Counted from the stretch's first letter, positions 15,672-24,134 are shown. The stretch: DNA of 35,162 bases from JALSKU01 sp964556545 (GCA_964556545.1 CAZKWE010000005.1:1-35162), one strand, 5' to 3'. Program-made: numbers and translations. The notes: generated by a model from the sequence alone, not told the origin.

Positions 15672-16886
15672 TTATATTTCCTTTGGCAACTCTTCGATAT
15701 TACCATATAACTCTTTTTTATGGTACAAAGAAGATTCATCATTTATTATCTCTTTATAATTTGGATCAAACAGTATCAAACCACCTTGAAAACCCTTTTC
15801 TATAACTGTTTTTTTATCTTGATAAAGTAATTTTGCAGGATTGAAAAAGAGCAATTTAGTCAACTCTTCAAAAGATATTATCCCTTTTTGCACAAGATAT
15901 GTATAACCGAGTTTTAATGTCAAAGATAAAGCATCTACTCCATCTTTTGCATCTTCAAAGGCAACATCTTTATATATATATGACTTTGGAGAATGATTTG
16001 AACTTATTATGTCTATAACTCCTTCTTGCAAAAATGTTATCAGTTTTTTTCTTTCACTCTCTTCTTGCAAAGCAGAGATAAGCTTCGCTCTTGTATTAAA
16101 TCCGTCACACTCTTTATCACTCAATATAAGATTATGAATAGGAACTTCCGTATATACTTTTTTATTGGTTTTTTTAACAGCTTTTAAAATTTGCAAAGAT
16201 TTAGTTGTAAATAATCCTTGAAAAAGTATTTTTACATCAAAAAATGTAGCAAACTCTACTATTTTTGAAACTTCGCTTATCTGTGTAATTTTTGAAATGC
16301 CGGGAAGTCCAAGCTCAAATGAAACTTCTCCCTCATTCATTACACCGCAGTTTTTTATATCTTTATCTTCCGCAAAACAAAAAACAGGTACATTTTTCAT
16401 ATTGGCATACTGCATAACTCTAACAAGAGTATTGCCGTTTATATCAGACCTTGTATATATAACTTTTGCCCCATTTTTTAAAAATGTAGCTATATTGTTA
16501 AGTTTGGCATCCGCATTTTGTGAATTTACACTTAAAATGATATCTATATCTTTATTTGTAGAAACTTTAGTGTTTAAAAGTTCTAAATGAGTGGCATTTT
16601 CTATCTTTGGAGAAAAATCATCAATCAAAACAAAACTGCCAACTCCACCTTTTTTTGCTTTTTGATACAAAGTATCTAAATTTTTTTTGCTAAGCTTATC
16701 GTCCAAAAGTCTGACATTTGTATCTATGAGTTTCGGAAGAAGATATTTACCCTTTGCATCAATGATTTTTTCATCTTTTTTAGATTTCAGTGTTGATGAT
16801 ATATCTTTTACGATACCGTCGCAAATCCTGATATCACCTTGAAACAAACCATCACTTTTTACTATAATTACATTTTTTACAAGCAT
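15672..16886 (-). CDS. Dihydroorotase-like protein lacking metal ligands (PyrC'/PyrX type)
   Basis: 404 aa with the dihydroorotase/amidohydrolase fold over its whole length. The catalytic signature is destroyed: the HxH metal motif in FIDxHxHLR reads LIDTNVRLL (Asn and Arg for the two His). MPNTxP reads IDDFSP, HCED reads FCFAED, and the catalytic Asp of ATDHAP is Asn (SSNHSP). It therefore cannot bind the two zincs of a working enzyme. Inactive PyrC' proteins of this kind in Pseudomonas stabilise aspartate transcarbamoylase PyrB. A functional pyrC should exist elsewhere. The gene has its own TATAAT at 16918-16913, AGGGA before the ATG, and directly abuts proA. Family is clear; the structural role is inferred. 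Confidence 0.82.
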   Translation of the reverse strand: MLVKNVIIVKSDGLFQGDIRICDGIVKDISSTLKSKKDEKIIDAKGKYLLPKLIDTNVRLLDDKLSKKNLDTLYQKAKKGGVGSFVLIDDFSPKIENATHLELLNTKVSTNKDIDIILSVNSQNADAKLNNIATFLKNGAKVIYTRSDINGNTLVRVMQYANMKNVPVFCFAEDKDIKNCGVMNEGEVSFELGLPGISKITQISEVSKIVEFATFFDVKILFQGLFTTKSLQILKAVKKTNKKVYTEVPIHNLILSDKECDGFNTRAKLISALQEESERKKLITFLQEGVIDIISSNHSPKSYIYKDVAFEDAKDGVDALSLTLKLGYTYLVQKGIISFEELTKLLFFNPAKLLYQDKKTVIEKGFQGGLILFDPNYKEIINDESSLYHKKELYGNIEELPKEI

Positions 16887-16912
16887 AAAAAATCCCTGCT
16901 AAATTTTATATC

Positions 16913-16918
16913 ATTATA
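16913..16918 (-). promoter_or_regulatory. -10 box in the dsbD-pyrC' gap
   Basis: TATAAT on the minus strand, 26 bases before the pyrC'-like ATG, in a gap of only 38 bases. It could uncouple pyrC', proA, the ABC ATPase and the heme protein from dsbD. No -35 is apparent. Confidence 0.45.
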
Positions 16919-16924
16919 TCCAAA

Positions 16925-18811
16925 CTATTGCAAAATTTTATTTAAATGCTTACTAAAATTATCAGGATTTATGTAGCCGACAATCTTTTTATCATTCAAA
17001 ATATTATGATTTTTGTCAAAAAATATTATTACCGGCGGTCCAAAGACTTTATATTTTTTCATCATTGCTTTTTCTTCATCGGAATTTTCAGTAACATCTG
17101 CTCTAACAAGAGTAAAATTGGCAAGCAATGCCGTCACCTTTGGTTCTTTAAAAGTTTTTTCATCCAACTCTTTACAACTTGCACACCACTTTGCAGAAAA
17201 ATCAACCATAATAGGCTTGGCAGAACTGTTTATGATGCTATCCAACTCTTTTTGATTTTTAACAATTTTAAAGTTATTTTTAAAAGATACTGTTTTATTG
17301 TTTTGGAGAGTATTTGATAAAAAAACAGATTTTTTAATATTTTCCAATGGATTTAAAGGATTTGTATTGCCCATAAATGCTCCGACAAAGAGCATAATGC
17401 CATATATCAAAAATACAATACCCACTACTTTTGACATTTTAAGTATACCGCTTGCACTTTCTTTAAAAGGCTCCAATGCACCAAGATACACAGCTGAGCC
17501 TATCAGTAAAATTGCCCATAAAATCATAGTATACATATCAGGAATAATTCTTGATATCAGATATATGGCAACTCCAAGCATAACAACACCGAATATTTTG
17601 GATACATTTTGCATCCAACCACCGGGTTTAGGCATAAATTTACCCGCACCTATACCAACAAGCAGTAATGGCACCCCCATACCTATGCTCATTATAAAAA
17701 GAGCTGCCCCTCCCAAAAAAGCATCTCCTGTCTGTCCGATATATATCAATGCTCCGGCAAGTGGTGCGGCCACACACGGCCCTACAATCAATGCAGATAA
17801 AAATCCCATTATTGCCACACTGACAAATCCTTTTCCCCGGGCTTTATCACTCGTTGCATTTATCTTGCTCTGCAATGATGCAGGCAATTGCAATTCATAA
17901 TATCCAAACATTGAAAATGCAAGTGCAACGAATATTGCCGAAAAAGCAACTATTACCCAAGGGTTTTGAAACATTGCTTGTATATTTGCTCCGAAGAGTC
18001 CGGCAAGCACCCCGGCTATCGTATATGCCACAGACATAGAAAATACATAAACCAAAGACAGTATAAAACCTTTTTTTGCATTCATATTTTCTTTAGACTG
18101 CGAAACTATGATAGAAGACAGTATGGGTATCATAGGAAAAATACAAGGTGTTAGAGATAACAATAGCCCAAATCCGAAAAATGTCAGCAAAACTGCTAAA
18201 AAACTACTGTTTGCCAATGTATCGGCAATAGAGCTTTCTTCAGATAAATCGGCTTTGGTTTTTGGTATATTTTTAGAAATGGTTTTTGCAGAATTTGAAG
18301 CAATATTCCACTTTGATATTTTATCGGTAGTATCAAGAGTATTGTTTGGTGTTGAAGAAGAGATAGATTTTTTTATATTTTTTAAATCAAATACAAAATC
18401 CTTTTTCATAGGAGAGTAGCAAAGACCCAATTTTGAGCATCCTTGAAAATTTACTCTTAAAGTTATCTTCTGTGTTTTTTTTCCAAGTTTTTTTTCTATC
18501 AATGACAATGGAATACTTTGTTTGATTTCATTAAAATAAACTATAAATTCATGATATTTTACCGCTTTTGGAAATTTTAAATCTTTATCAAGAGATATAT
18601 TTTTTGGAGAAACTATACTAAAATGAAGCTTGTTTTTATAAGCATATATCTTATCCGCAAGTTTTATATCAATATTTATTTTACCATCTTTCAAAACAGC
18701 ATTCGGCTTAAAAGCCTGATTAGGCATTAAAACTTCATCTTCAAGCCCGATACCAAACAGCGATGCAAATGTTAAAGCGGAAAATAAAATCATAAATAGA
18801 AATTTTTTCAC
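16925..18811 (-). CDS. dsbD: Thiol:disulfide interchange protein DsbD
   Basis: 628 aa. It carries electrons from cytoplasmic thioredoxin across the inner membrane to periplasmic DsbC/CcmG-type partners. Domains: signal peptide (1-22), periplasmic alpha domain with redox cysteines C125 and C131, eight-helix membrane domain with SLTPCIFP and VGPCVAAP cysteines, and a C-terminal thioredoxin-like domain with WCASC (542-546). All six expected cysteines are present. The GTG start at 18811 has AAGG at eight bases and restores the basic signal peptide opening KKF. A TATAAT ends only one base before the GTG. It heads the operon with pyrC', proA, the ABC ATPase and the heme protein. Confidence 0.93.
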   Translation of the reverse strand: MKKFLFMILFSALTFASLFGIGLEDEVLMPNQAFKPNAVLKDGKINIDIKLADKIYAYKNKLHFSIVSPKNISLDKDLKFPKAVKYHEFIVYFNEIKQSIPLSLIEKKLGKKTQKITLRVNFQGCSKLGLCYSPMKKDFVFDLKNIKKSISSSTPNNTLDTTDKISKWNIASNSAKTISKNIPKTKADLSEESSIADTLANSSFLAVLLTFFGFGLLLSLTPCIFPMIPILSSIIVSQSKENMNAKKGFILSLVYVFSMSVAYTIAGVLAGLFGANIQAMFQNPWVIVAFSAIFVALAFSMFGYYELQLPASLQSKINATSDKARGKGFVSVAIMGFLSALIVGPCVAAPLAGALIYIGQTGDAFLGGAALFIMSIGMGVPLLLVGIGAGKFMPKPGGWMQNVSKIFGVVMLGVAIYLISRIIPDMYTMILWAILLIGSAVYLGALEPFKESASGILKMSKVVGIVFLIYGIMLFVGAFMGNTNPLNPLENIKKSVFLSNTLQNNKTVSFKNNFKIVKNQKELDSIINSSAKPIMVDFSAKWCASCKELDEKTFKEPKVTALLANFTLVRADVTENSDEEKAMMKKYKVFGPPVIIFFDKNHNILNDKKIVGYINPDNFSKHLNKILQ

Positions 18812-18912
18812 AATTATAGCCTTTTTTAATTATTCTGACATATTTTGACTATATTTTGGTTAAAATGATAATTTTAAATTTATATTTGCGGAAATTTTTA
18901 AAAATCCGGATA

Positions 18913-18943
18913 GTGTCAATCCGAAAAAGTTTCGGATTGACAC
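18913..18943 (-). terminator. Strong hairpin downstream of dnaK
   Basis: A perfect 14-bp stem (GTGTCAATCCGAAA with TTTCGGATTGACAC) and a 3-base loop, 24 bases after the dnaK stop. On the minus strand a T-run appears only about ten bases further, after the small palindrome ATCCGGAT. It is the right place for terminating hrcA-grpE-dnaK and for shielding dsbD; the delayed T-run leaves open an RNA-stabilising role. Confidence 0.65.
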
Positions 18944-18966
18944 ATATTTGTTTAATCTTTTTTGTT

Positions 18967-20871
18967 TTATTCTACCTCAGCATCTATAACATCATCATCG
19001 GCCGGCTTATTGCCTCCTGCTTGTCCGCCTGCACTCTGAGATGAAGCATTTGCTCCTGCGGCATCATCTTTTTTGTACATAGCTTCTGCAAGTTTGTGGC
19101 TGACTTCGGTTAAAGCTTTTACTTTTTCATCTATCTGCTCTTTTGTAACATTTTCATTTTTCAATGTCTCTTTTAAAGCATCAAGAGCAGCTTGAACTTT
19201 ATCTTTTTCAGCCTGATCAATTTTATCGCCTGCTTCACTTAGAGTTTTTTCTGTTTGATGAGCCAAAGCATCTGCTTGATTTTTGGCATCAATTAACTCT
19301 TTTCTTTTTTTATCTTCTTCTTTATGAAGTTCGGCATCTTTTACCATTTTTTCTATCTCACTCTCGTCAAGCCCGCTTGAACCTGTTATCTTAATCTCCT
19401 GGGCTTTTCCTGTTGCTTTATCTTTGGCACTGACAGTAAGTATTCCGTTTGCATCTATATCAAAAGTAACCTCTATTTGAGGTACACCTCGAGGAGCAGG
19501 CGGAATTCCCTCAAGATTAAATTGTCCGAGAGATTTATTGTCTTTGGCAAATTCTCTCTCTCCTTGTAAAACATGTATGGTAACTGCACTTTGATTATCT
19601 TCGGCAGTTGAGAAAATTTGAGACTTTTTAACAGGTATTGTAGTACCCTTTTCAATAATTTTTGTTGTAACTCCTCCAAGAGTTTCTATACCAAGGCTCA
19701 AAGGTGTTATATCAAGCAACAATACATCTTTGACATCACCTTTTATAACAGCACCCTGGATTGCGGCACCAATGGCAACAACCTCATCCGGGTTCATTGA
19801 TTTGTTAAGTTCTTTGCCAAAGTATGCTTTAACTTTTTCTTGAACAAGCGGAATTCTCGTACTTCCGCCAACCATTACAATTTCTTTTATCTCATCTTTG
19901 TTTAAATCGGACTCTTTTACAACTTGATCAATTTTTTTAATAGTTTCATCTACCAAATCATCTATCAAACTTTCAAATTTAGCTCTTGTTATTTTCTTTA
20001 CAAAGTGTTTCGGTCCGGTGGCATCAGCGGTAATAAACGGTAAATTTATCTCTGTTTCAGTTGCGGCCGATAACTCTTTTTTTGCATTTTCTGCCGCTTC
20101 TTTCAATCTTTGAAGAGCCATAACATCCTGCTTTAGGTCAATTCCGCTCTCACTTTTAAACTCTTCACAAGCCCAGTCAATAATTCTGTTATCAAAATCA
20201 TCACCGCCCAAAAATGCATTACCGCCTGTTGCAAGAACTTCTACAACATTATCTCCTGTCTCAAGAACAGTAACATCAAATGTACCACCACCAAGATCAT
20301 AAACAACAATCTTTTCGGCATTTTTTTTGTCAAGTCCGTAAGCAAGAGCTGCTGCGGTAGGCTCATTAATAATTCTAAGCACATTCAATCCCGCAATCGT
20401 TCCGGCTTCTTTGGTAGCTTTTCTTTGAGAATCATTAAAATATGCAGGCACGGTTATAACTGCATCGGTCACTTTCTCGCCCAAGAAAGATTCGGCATCC
20501 TCTTTTAATTTCATAAGTATTTTCGCACTTATTTCCTGAGGAGTATATACTTTCCCATCCACATCTATAGCGCAGGCACCGTTTCTATCTATAACTTCAT
20601 ACGGAAGTCTTTTTTTAGCCTCTTTTGCTTTGTCCTCGTTACACATCAAACCCATTATTCTTTTTATTGAATATATGGTTTTTTTAGGATTTGTAACAGC
20701 TTGTCTTTTAGCAGGATCTCCTACTAAAATTTCACCTTTATCGGTAAAAGCCACAACTGAAGGAGTTGTATTTTTACCCTCTTTATTTGCTATAACCTTA
20801 CTCTCGCCTCTTTCATAAACAGAAATACAAGAGTTTGTTGTTCCAAGATCTATTCCAATTACTTTACTCAT
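18967..20871 (-). CDS. dnaK: Chaperone protein DnaK (Hsp70)
   Basis: 634 aa. ATP-dependent chaperone with the nucleotide-binding opening IGIDLGTTNSC (5-15), the phosphate loop DLGGGTFDVTVLE, the interdomain linker DVLLLDITPLSLGIETLGG and the substrate-binding beta domain, followed by the helical lid. The C terminus is glycine/alanine-rich and ends in DDDVIDAEVE, the usual bacterial form. It is the last gene of the hrcA-grpE-dnaK operon, 26 bases after grpE, with ribosome binding site AAAGGA (20882-20877) six bases before the ATG. No dnaJ is present in the window, matching the phylum, where dnaJ is encoded apart. Confidence 0.98.
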   Translation of the reverse strand: MSKVIGIDLGTTNSCISVYERGESKVIANKEGKNTTPSVVAFTDKGEILVGDPAKRQAVTNPKKTIYSIKRIMGLMCNEDKAKEAKKRLPYEVIDRNGACAIDVDGKVYTPQEISAKILMKLKEDAESFLGEKVTDAVITVPAYFNDSQRKATKEAGTIAGLNVLRIINEPTAAALAYGLDKKNAEKIVVYDLGGGTFDVTVLETGDNVVEVLATGGNAFLGGDDFDNRIIDWACEEFKSESGIDLKQDVMALQRLKEAAENAKKELSAATETEINLPFITADATGPKHFVKKITRAKFESLIDDLVDETIKKIDQVVKESDLNKDEIKEIVMVGGSTRIPLVQEKVKAYFGKELNKSMNPDEVVAIGAAIQGAVIKGDVKDVLLLDITPLSLGIETLGGVTTKIIEKGTTIPVKKSQIFSTAEDNQSAVTIHVLQGEREFAKDNKSLGQFNLEGIPPAPRGVPQIEVTFDIDANGILTVSAKDKATGKAQEIKITGSSGLDESEIEKMVKDAELHKEEDKKRKELIDAKNQADALAHQTEKTLSEAGDKIDQAEKDKVQAALDALKETLKNENVTKEQIDEKVKALTEVSHKLAEAMYKKDDAAGANASSQSAGGQAGGNKPADDDVIDAEVE

Positions 20872-20897
20872 TTTTCATCCTTTATATTTATTTTTAT

Positions 20898-21437
20898 TTA
20901 TTTTGCTACGGAAACCATAGCGGGTCTTAAAACCCTGTCTTTTATTTTGTAACCTTTTTGCAAAAGTTGAACTATCTCTCCTTCTTTATGCTCCTCACTT
21001 TCAACTTGCATAACTGCATCGTGAAAATGGGGGTTAAAGCCGCTATCTGTCTCGATAAGCTCAATTCCATGCTTTTGCATAACTTTTTTAAACTGTTCAA
21101 TCGTAAGTGCAATCCCCTCCTCTATTTTCTTTACATATTCATTGTCATTTTCTTCAATTTTATCGGCTGACTCAGCCGCAAAATCCATCGAATCAATTAC
21201 AGGCAATAAATCCCTTGCAAACTCTTCGTTAGCATAGCTTACCGCTTGCATCTTTTCTCTCTCCAGCCTTTTTTTGATATTCTCAAAATCAGCTACTGCT
21301 CTTAGATACTTTTCTTCAAGTTCTTTATTTTTTTCTTCAAGCTCTTCAATCCTCTCTTCCAGAGATTCCTGATTTTCTTCCTCTTTTGTTTCTAACTCTT
21401 CATTTTCATTCTCTTTTTTTTCTTTTTTCCTACTCAT
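20898..21437 (-). CDS. grpE: Nucleotide exchange factor GrpE
   Basis: 179 aa. It releases ADP from DnaK. A highly charged N terminus rich in Glu and Lys leads into the long dimerisation coiled coil (about residues 20-75), followed by the helix with YLRAVADFENIKKR and the C-terminal beta wing containing the signature FNPHFHDAVMQ. ATG at 21437 has a perfect AAGGAGG seven bases upstream. A longer in-frame stretch up to 21605 overlaps hrcA and does not resemble GrpE, so it is not part of the gene. It lies ten bases after hrcA. Confidence 0.96.
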   Translation of the reverse strand: MSRKKEKKENENEELETKEEENQESLEERIEELEEKNKELEEKYLRAVADFENIKKRLEREKMQAVSYANEEFARDLLPVIDSMDFAAESADKIEENDNEYVKKIEEGIALTIEQFKKVMQKHGIELIETDSGFNPHFHDAVMQVESEEHKEGEIVQLLQKGYKIKDRVLRPAMVSVAK

Positions 21438-21447
21438 ATAAACCTCC

Positions 21448-22233
21448 TTAAGATATAGCCCTGATAAACTCTTTATAATCTTTATTTGCTCTGCCCAAGC
21501 AAAAAAGATTTGCCTCTTTTTTGTTAATTTGCGTATTATACTTGATAGCCATATATCCTTGTGGAACAAGCTCCTCAAAGTACACACCGTTTCCCAATCT
21601 GTCAAATAAAGAAGAGTTCATAAAGCTTTTTACATTTTTATAATATCCGGAACTCTTTGCCATATCATACAAAACTTCTTCTTTTTCTTTTAAAATTATA
21701 TTATCCGCCAGTAATTGCTCAATCTTTTTTTTAAGTTCATACAAACCTACATTTAAAGAAATTTCCTTTATCTTGCTTATGTCATATCCTATCAGGCCGT
21801 TTAAAAATTTTTCAACTTTCTCATTATATTGCAAAACTACACTTTTTTCTTCAAATACTATAAGCAAAAATCTCTCTTCAATATTGATAATTTCACTAAG
21901 TTTTGCATCATCTTCTAATTGCAACATACAATATATATCAAATTCTCTTACCCAGTTTTTTAATTCTTCGACACTGCTTATCTTTATCTTGTCAATTTCC
22001 TCAAAATGTTCTTTCCAATAATTTTTAAGAGCAATCCAAGTAGGCACTCTTCCGCCACTTGTATGAAGTTGCATCAATATACCCTCATATGAGAGTTTTT
22101 TAAAATAAACTCTGATAGTGGACGGTGAAATGTCCAATTCAAGTCTGTCTTTTAATTGAGATGAGCCTATAGGAGCATTGCATTTAAGATACTCCTCAAT
22201 CACACTGTTTAAGATGATATCTTTTTTACTCAT
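21448..22233 (-). CDS. hrcA: Heat-inducible transcription repressor HrcA
   Basis: 261 aa, shorter than the roughly 340 aa of Bacillus HrcA but normal for Campylobacterota. An N-terminal winged helix (about residues 1-75) includes the conserved SSQLKDRLELDISPSTIR and LHTSGGRVPT stretches; a GAF-like dimerisation core follows. HrcA binds CIRCE operators and represses chaperone genes, its folding being monitored by GroEL. I choose ATG 22233 since AGGAG lies eight bases upstream; ATG 22239 leaves only two bases. First gene of the hrcA-grpE-dnaK operon. The operator and promoter are at 22247-22307. Confidence 0.93.
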   Translation of the reverse strand: MSKKDIILNSVIEEYLKCNAPIGSSQLKDRLELDISPSTIRVYFKKLSYEGILMQLHTSGGRVPTWIALKNYWKEHFEEIDKIKISSVEELKNWVREFDIYCMLQLEDDAKLSEIINIEERFLLIVFEEKSVVLQYNEKVEKFLNGLIGYDISKIKEISLNVGLYELKKKIEQLLADNIILKEKEEVLYDMAKSSGYYKNVKSFMNSSLFDRLGNGVYFEELVPQGYMAIKYNTQINKKEANLFCLGRANKDYKEFIRAIS

Positions 22234-22246
22234 CCTCATCTCTCCT

Positions 22247-22273
22247 TTGGCACTCGCAACTTTAAATTGCTGA
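22247..22273 (-). promoter_or_regulatory. CIRCE-like HrcA operator (degenerate)
   Basis: On the minus strand: TCAGCAATT, nine bases, GAGTGCCAA. Compared with the consensus TTAGCACTC-N9-GAGTGCTAA the right arm matches 8 of 9 and the left arm 6 of 9, and the spacer is exactly nine. It starts at about the predicted transcription start (near 22271), a classic repressor place. It suggests autoregulation by HrcA; the weak left arm may mean looser control than at groESL. Confidence 0.7.
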
Positions 22274-22277
22274 TGAA

Positions 22278-22307
22278 ATTATACAACATTGAGTGTATGT
22301 TTGTCAA
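22278..22307 (-). promoter_or_regulatory. Sigma-70 promoter of hrcA-grpE-dnaK
   Basis: On the minus strand TTGACA (22307-22302), 18 bases, then TATAAT (22283-22278): both hexamers are perfect. It is the only promoter in the window with a consensus -35. This strength fits a chaperone operon held down by a repressor. Confidence 0.85.
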
Positions 22308-22393
22308 GTATTTTATATAAAAAATTAAAATAAATTTTCTTTAGTCTATAAGGCTCAATGTTTTAAGGCTATAAAGATTAAGCTTTTTTTGGC

Positions 22394-22399
22394 TATAAT
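22394..22399 (+). promoter_or_regulatory. -10 box of the MFS transporter gene
   Basis: TATAAT 24 bases before the GTG start at 22424, followed by AAAGGA at 22414-22419. No clear -35. Confidence 0.5.
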
Positions 22400-22423
22400 T
22401 CGCACTCTTTTTAAAGGATAAAT

Positions 22424-23659
22424 GTGGATAAAAATAAGAGTTTAATTGATAAAACTTCAAATCATATAAAAAATGTTTGTCATGGATTTTTTTTGGGAAT
22501 TGGAACAGCTATTGCCGAACCATCAACCATATTGCCTCTTATCATACATCATTTTAGTTCAAGTTCGGTACTTGTAGGAGTATTTGTTTCTCTTTTAAGA
22601 GGAGGTGCGATACTTGTACAATTGTTTGCGGCATTTTATGCACAAAGTTTCTCATATGTGCTTCCTTTTTTAAAAAGAGTTTTTCTTGTGAGGTTTATTG
22701 CATGGTTTAGTATCGGTTTTGCTATTATAGCCATAGGAGATGCTCATAAAAATCTTACACTTTTTTTTATAGGACTCGGGCTTTTCTTTTTCAGTTTTTC
22801 TGCAGGCTTTGGAGCAATATATTTTAGAGAACTTCTTGGAAAAATGTTTTCTCATAAATATCGCGGTTTTTCCATGGCTTACAGACAGTTTTTTACCGGG
22901 CTTGGCTCTATATTGAGCGGGGCTGCTACAGGATGGGTATTAAATCACTTTGAAGCTCCCAAGAGTTACGGTTATCTTTTTATTATAAGTGCGGCATTTA
23001 TGGGTATCGGATTTTTTATCTTCAGTAAAATTGAAGAGCCGAAAAAAGAAAAAACTTCAAAAAAAGAGTCAAGTTTCAAAGAGTTTTTAAAAAATTCTAC
23101 CAAAATCCTCAAGAGTAATCAGCATTTGCAAATCCAAATCAAGTCATATCTTTTTTCTTATTCTTATATGCTTGCACTTCCGTTTATAATTCTTCAGGCA
23201 AAAAAATATATTTCGCTAAACGGTACCGATATAGGAGTTTTTATATCTATTCAAATGATCGGGGCAATGTTGAGTAATTTTATTTGGGGCAAACTCTCTT
23301 CTATCGGAAAAAATAGAATTATAGTAAATATTTCCGCAATTTTACTTATATTTATCATAATTTTGGCAGCATTTAGCACAAAAAACATATATGCATACTA
23401 TGTAATATTTTTCTTTTTCGGGGTTGCGACAGACGGTTTAAGACTGGCATTTGGAAATCTCATACTTATACTTGCACCTGAAGACAAAAGACCCGTATAT
23501 GTAGCTATCCAAACCAACATAGTATCTTTTGGACTCTTTTTTTCAATACCGGGAGGATTTATAGTAGAGTATCTAAATTACAATTGGCTTTATGCAATTA
23601 CACTTATATTTCTATCTTACTCATTTTTATTGTCGTTTAAATTAAAAGATATAGAATAA
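22424..23659 (+). CDS. Major facilitator superfamily transporter
   Basis: 411 aa with about twelve hydrophobic segments in two groups, split by a charged cytoplasmic loop near residues 206-222 (EEPKKEKTSKKESS). This is typical of MFS carriers. The segment RGGAILVQLFAAFYAQSF near residues 59-76 and the repeated FFFGVATDGLRLAFG in the second half do not identify a substrate. GTG at 22424 has AAGGA at seven bases; the ATG two bases earlier is out of frame. It is monocistronic, divergent from hrcA. Its 3' end overlaps by 43 bases a small gene on the other strand. Sugar, drug or organic acid transport are all possible. Confidence 0.82.
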   Translation: MDKNKSLIDKTSNHIKNVCHGFFLGIGTAIAEPSTILPLIIHHFSSSSVLVGVFVSLLRGGAILVQLFAAFYAQSFSYVLPFLKRVFLVRFIAWFSIGFAIIAIGDAHKNLTLFFIGLGLFFFSFSAGFGAIYFRELLGKMFSHKYRGFSMAYRQFFTGLGSILSGAATGWVLNHFEAPKSYGYLFIISAAFMGIGFFIFSKIEEPKKEKTSKKESSFKEFLKNSTKILKSNQHLQIQIKSYLFSYSYMLALPFIILQAKKYISLNGTDIGVFISIQMIGAMLSNFIWGKLSSIGKNRIIVNISAILLIFIIILAAFSTKNIYAYYVIFFFFGVATDGLRLAFGNLILILAPEDKRPVYVAIQTNIVSFGLFFSIPGGFIVEYLNYNWLYAITLIFLSYSFLLSFKLKDIE

Positions 23660-23793
23660 AAGAACTTACAAATATAAACGGACAATCTTTTAAAATAGCG
23701 GATAATTTTATAAAAAAAGTTCTTTTTCTCTCCTATGGAGATAAAGACATCATTTAAAGCCTGTTTTTCCTGTTCACTCAAAGTTACCGCCAT
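23617..23793 (-). CDS. Small hypothetical protein (58 aa) paired with an XRE regulator
   Basis: An open frame of 58 codons starting at ATG 23793, four bases after the stop of the XRE regulator gene, with AGGA seven bases before the ATG. The product starts MAVTLSEQEKQALNDVF, a soluble charged helix, and continues with an aromatic basic segment (FFYKIIRYFKRL, then VYICKFFYSIS) that could be membrane-associated. The last 43 bases overlap the convergent MFS gene. I do not recognise the family. Spacing and ribosome binding site support it being real; the overlap and AT-rich composition argue for caution. Confidence 0.5.
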   Translation of the reverse strand: MAVTLSEQEKQALNDVFISIGEKKNFFYKIIRYFKRLSVYICKFFYSISFNLNDNKNE

Positions 23794-23797
23794 AAAA

Positions 23798-24037
23798 TTA
23801 TCCTATCTCTTTTTTTACTCTTTTTACAACTCTTAATACTTCATCATCATCAAGCTCGCTAAGCAACTTAAAAACTGCCATTACGGCCTGGGGTTTTGAA
23901 TTGCCAAGTCTCCAGTCTTGATATGTTCTCATAGATACTCCAAGCTTTTTTGCCATCTCTTTTTGAGATATTTTTTTGCCAAAATTCTGAGCTTCTATGG
24001 CATTGTGTAAAAGATTGAATATGTCATTTATTTCCAT
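23798..24037 (-). CDS. XRE-family helix-turn-helix regulator
   Basis: 79 aa: a short N-terminal helix, then a Cro/C1-type HTH at about residues 23-50 (KISQKEMAKKLGVSMRTYQ, followed by DWRLGNSKPQ), and a charged C-terminal helix. The motif MRTYQDWRLG in the recognition helix region is distinctive. ATG at 24037 is chosen since the preceding 15 codons are AT-rich and unlike the family; its ribosome binding site is weak (GGTG, four bases). It is followed at four bases by a 58-codon gene. The palindrome at 24135-24154 overlaps the -35 position of its likely promoter (TATAAT 24118-24113), suggesting self-control. It is not obviously of phage origin or part of a toxin pair. Confidence 0.72.
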   Translation of the reverse strand: MEINDIFNLLHNAIEAQNFGKKISQKEMAKKLGVSMRTYQDWRLGNSKPQAVMAVFKLLSELDDDEVLRVVKRVKKEIG

Positions 24038-24134
24038 TAAACACCATAATTTATAAAATAAAAAGTATATAACAACACACATTCTTCTACTGATATCTAA
24101 AATACAAGAAAAATTATATCTTTTTTATGTAGTT

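Noticed and set aside
15672..16886. Calling the dihydroorotase-like gene pyrC
   Set aside because: All metal-ligand motifs are replaced, so the enzyme name would mislead; described as a PyrC'-type pseudo-enzyme instead.
16297..18419. Plus-strand open frames of up to 200 codons opposite dsbD and the pyrC'-like gene
   Set aside because: The opposite strand encodes full-length conserved proteins; the plus frames have unlikely compositions and no start signals.
21438..21605. 56-codon N-terminal extension of grpE
   Set aside because: It is antiparallel-free overlap with the hrcA coding frame, resembles no GrpE, and a perfect AAGGAGG precedes ATG 21437.
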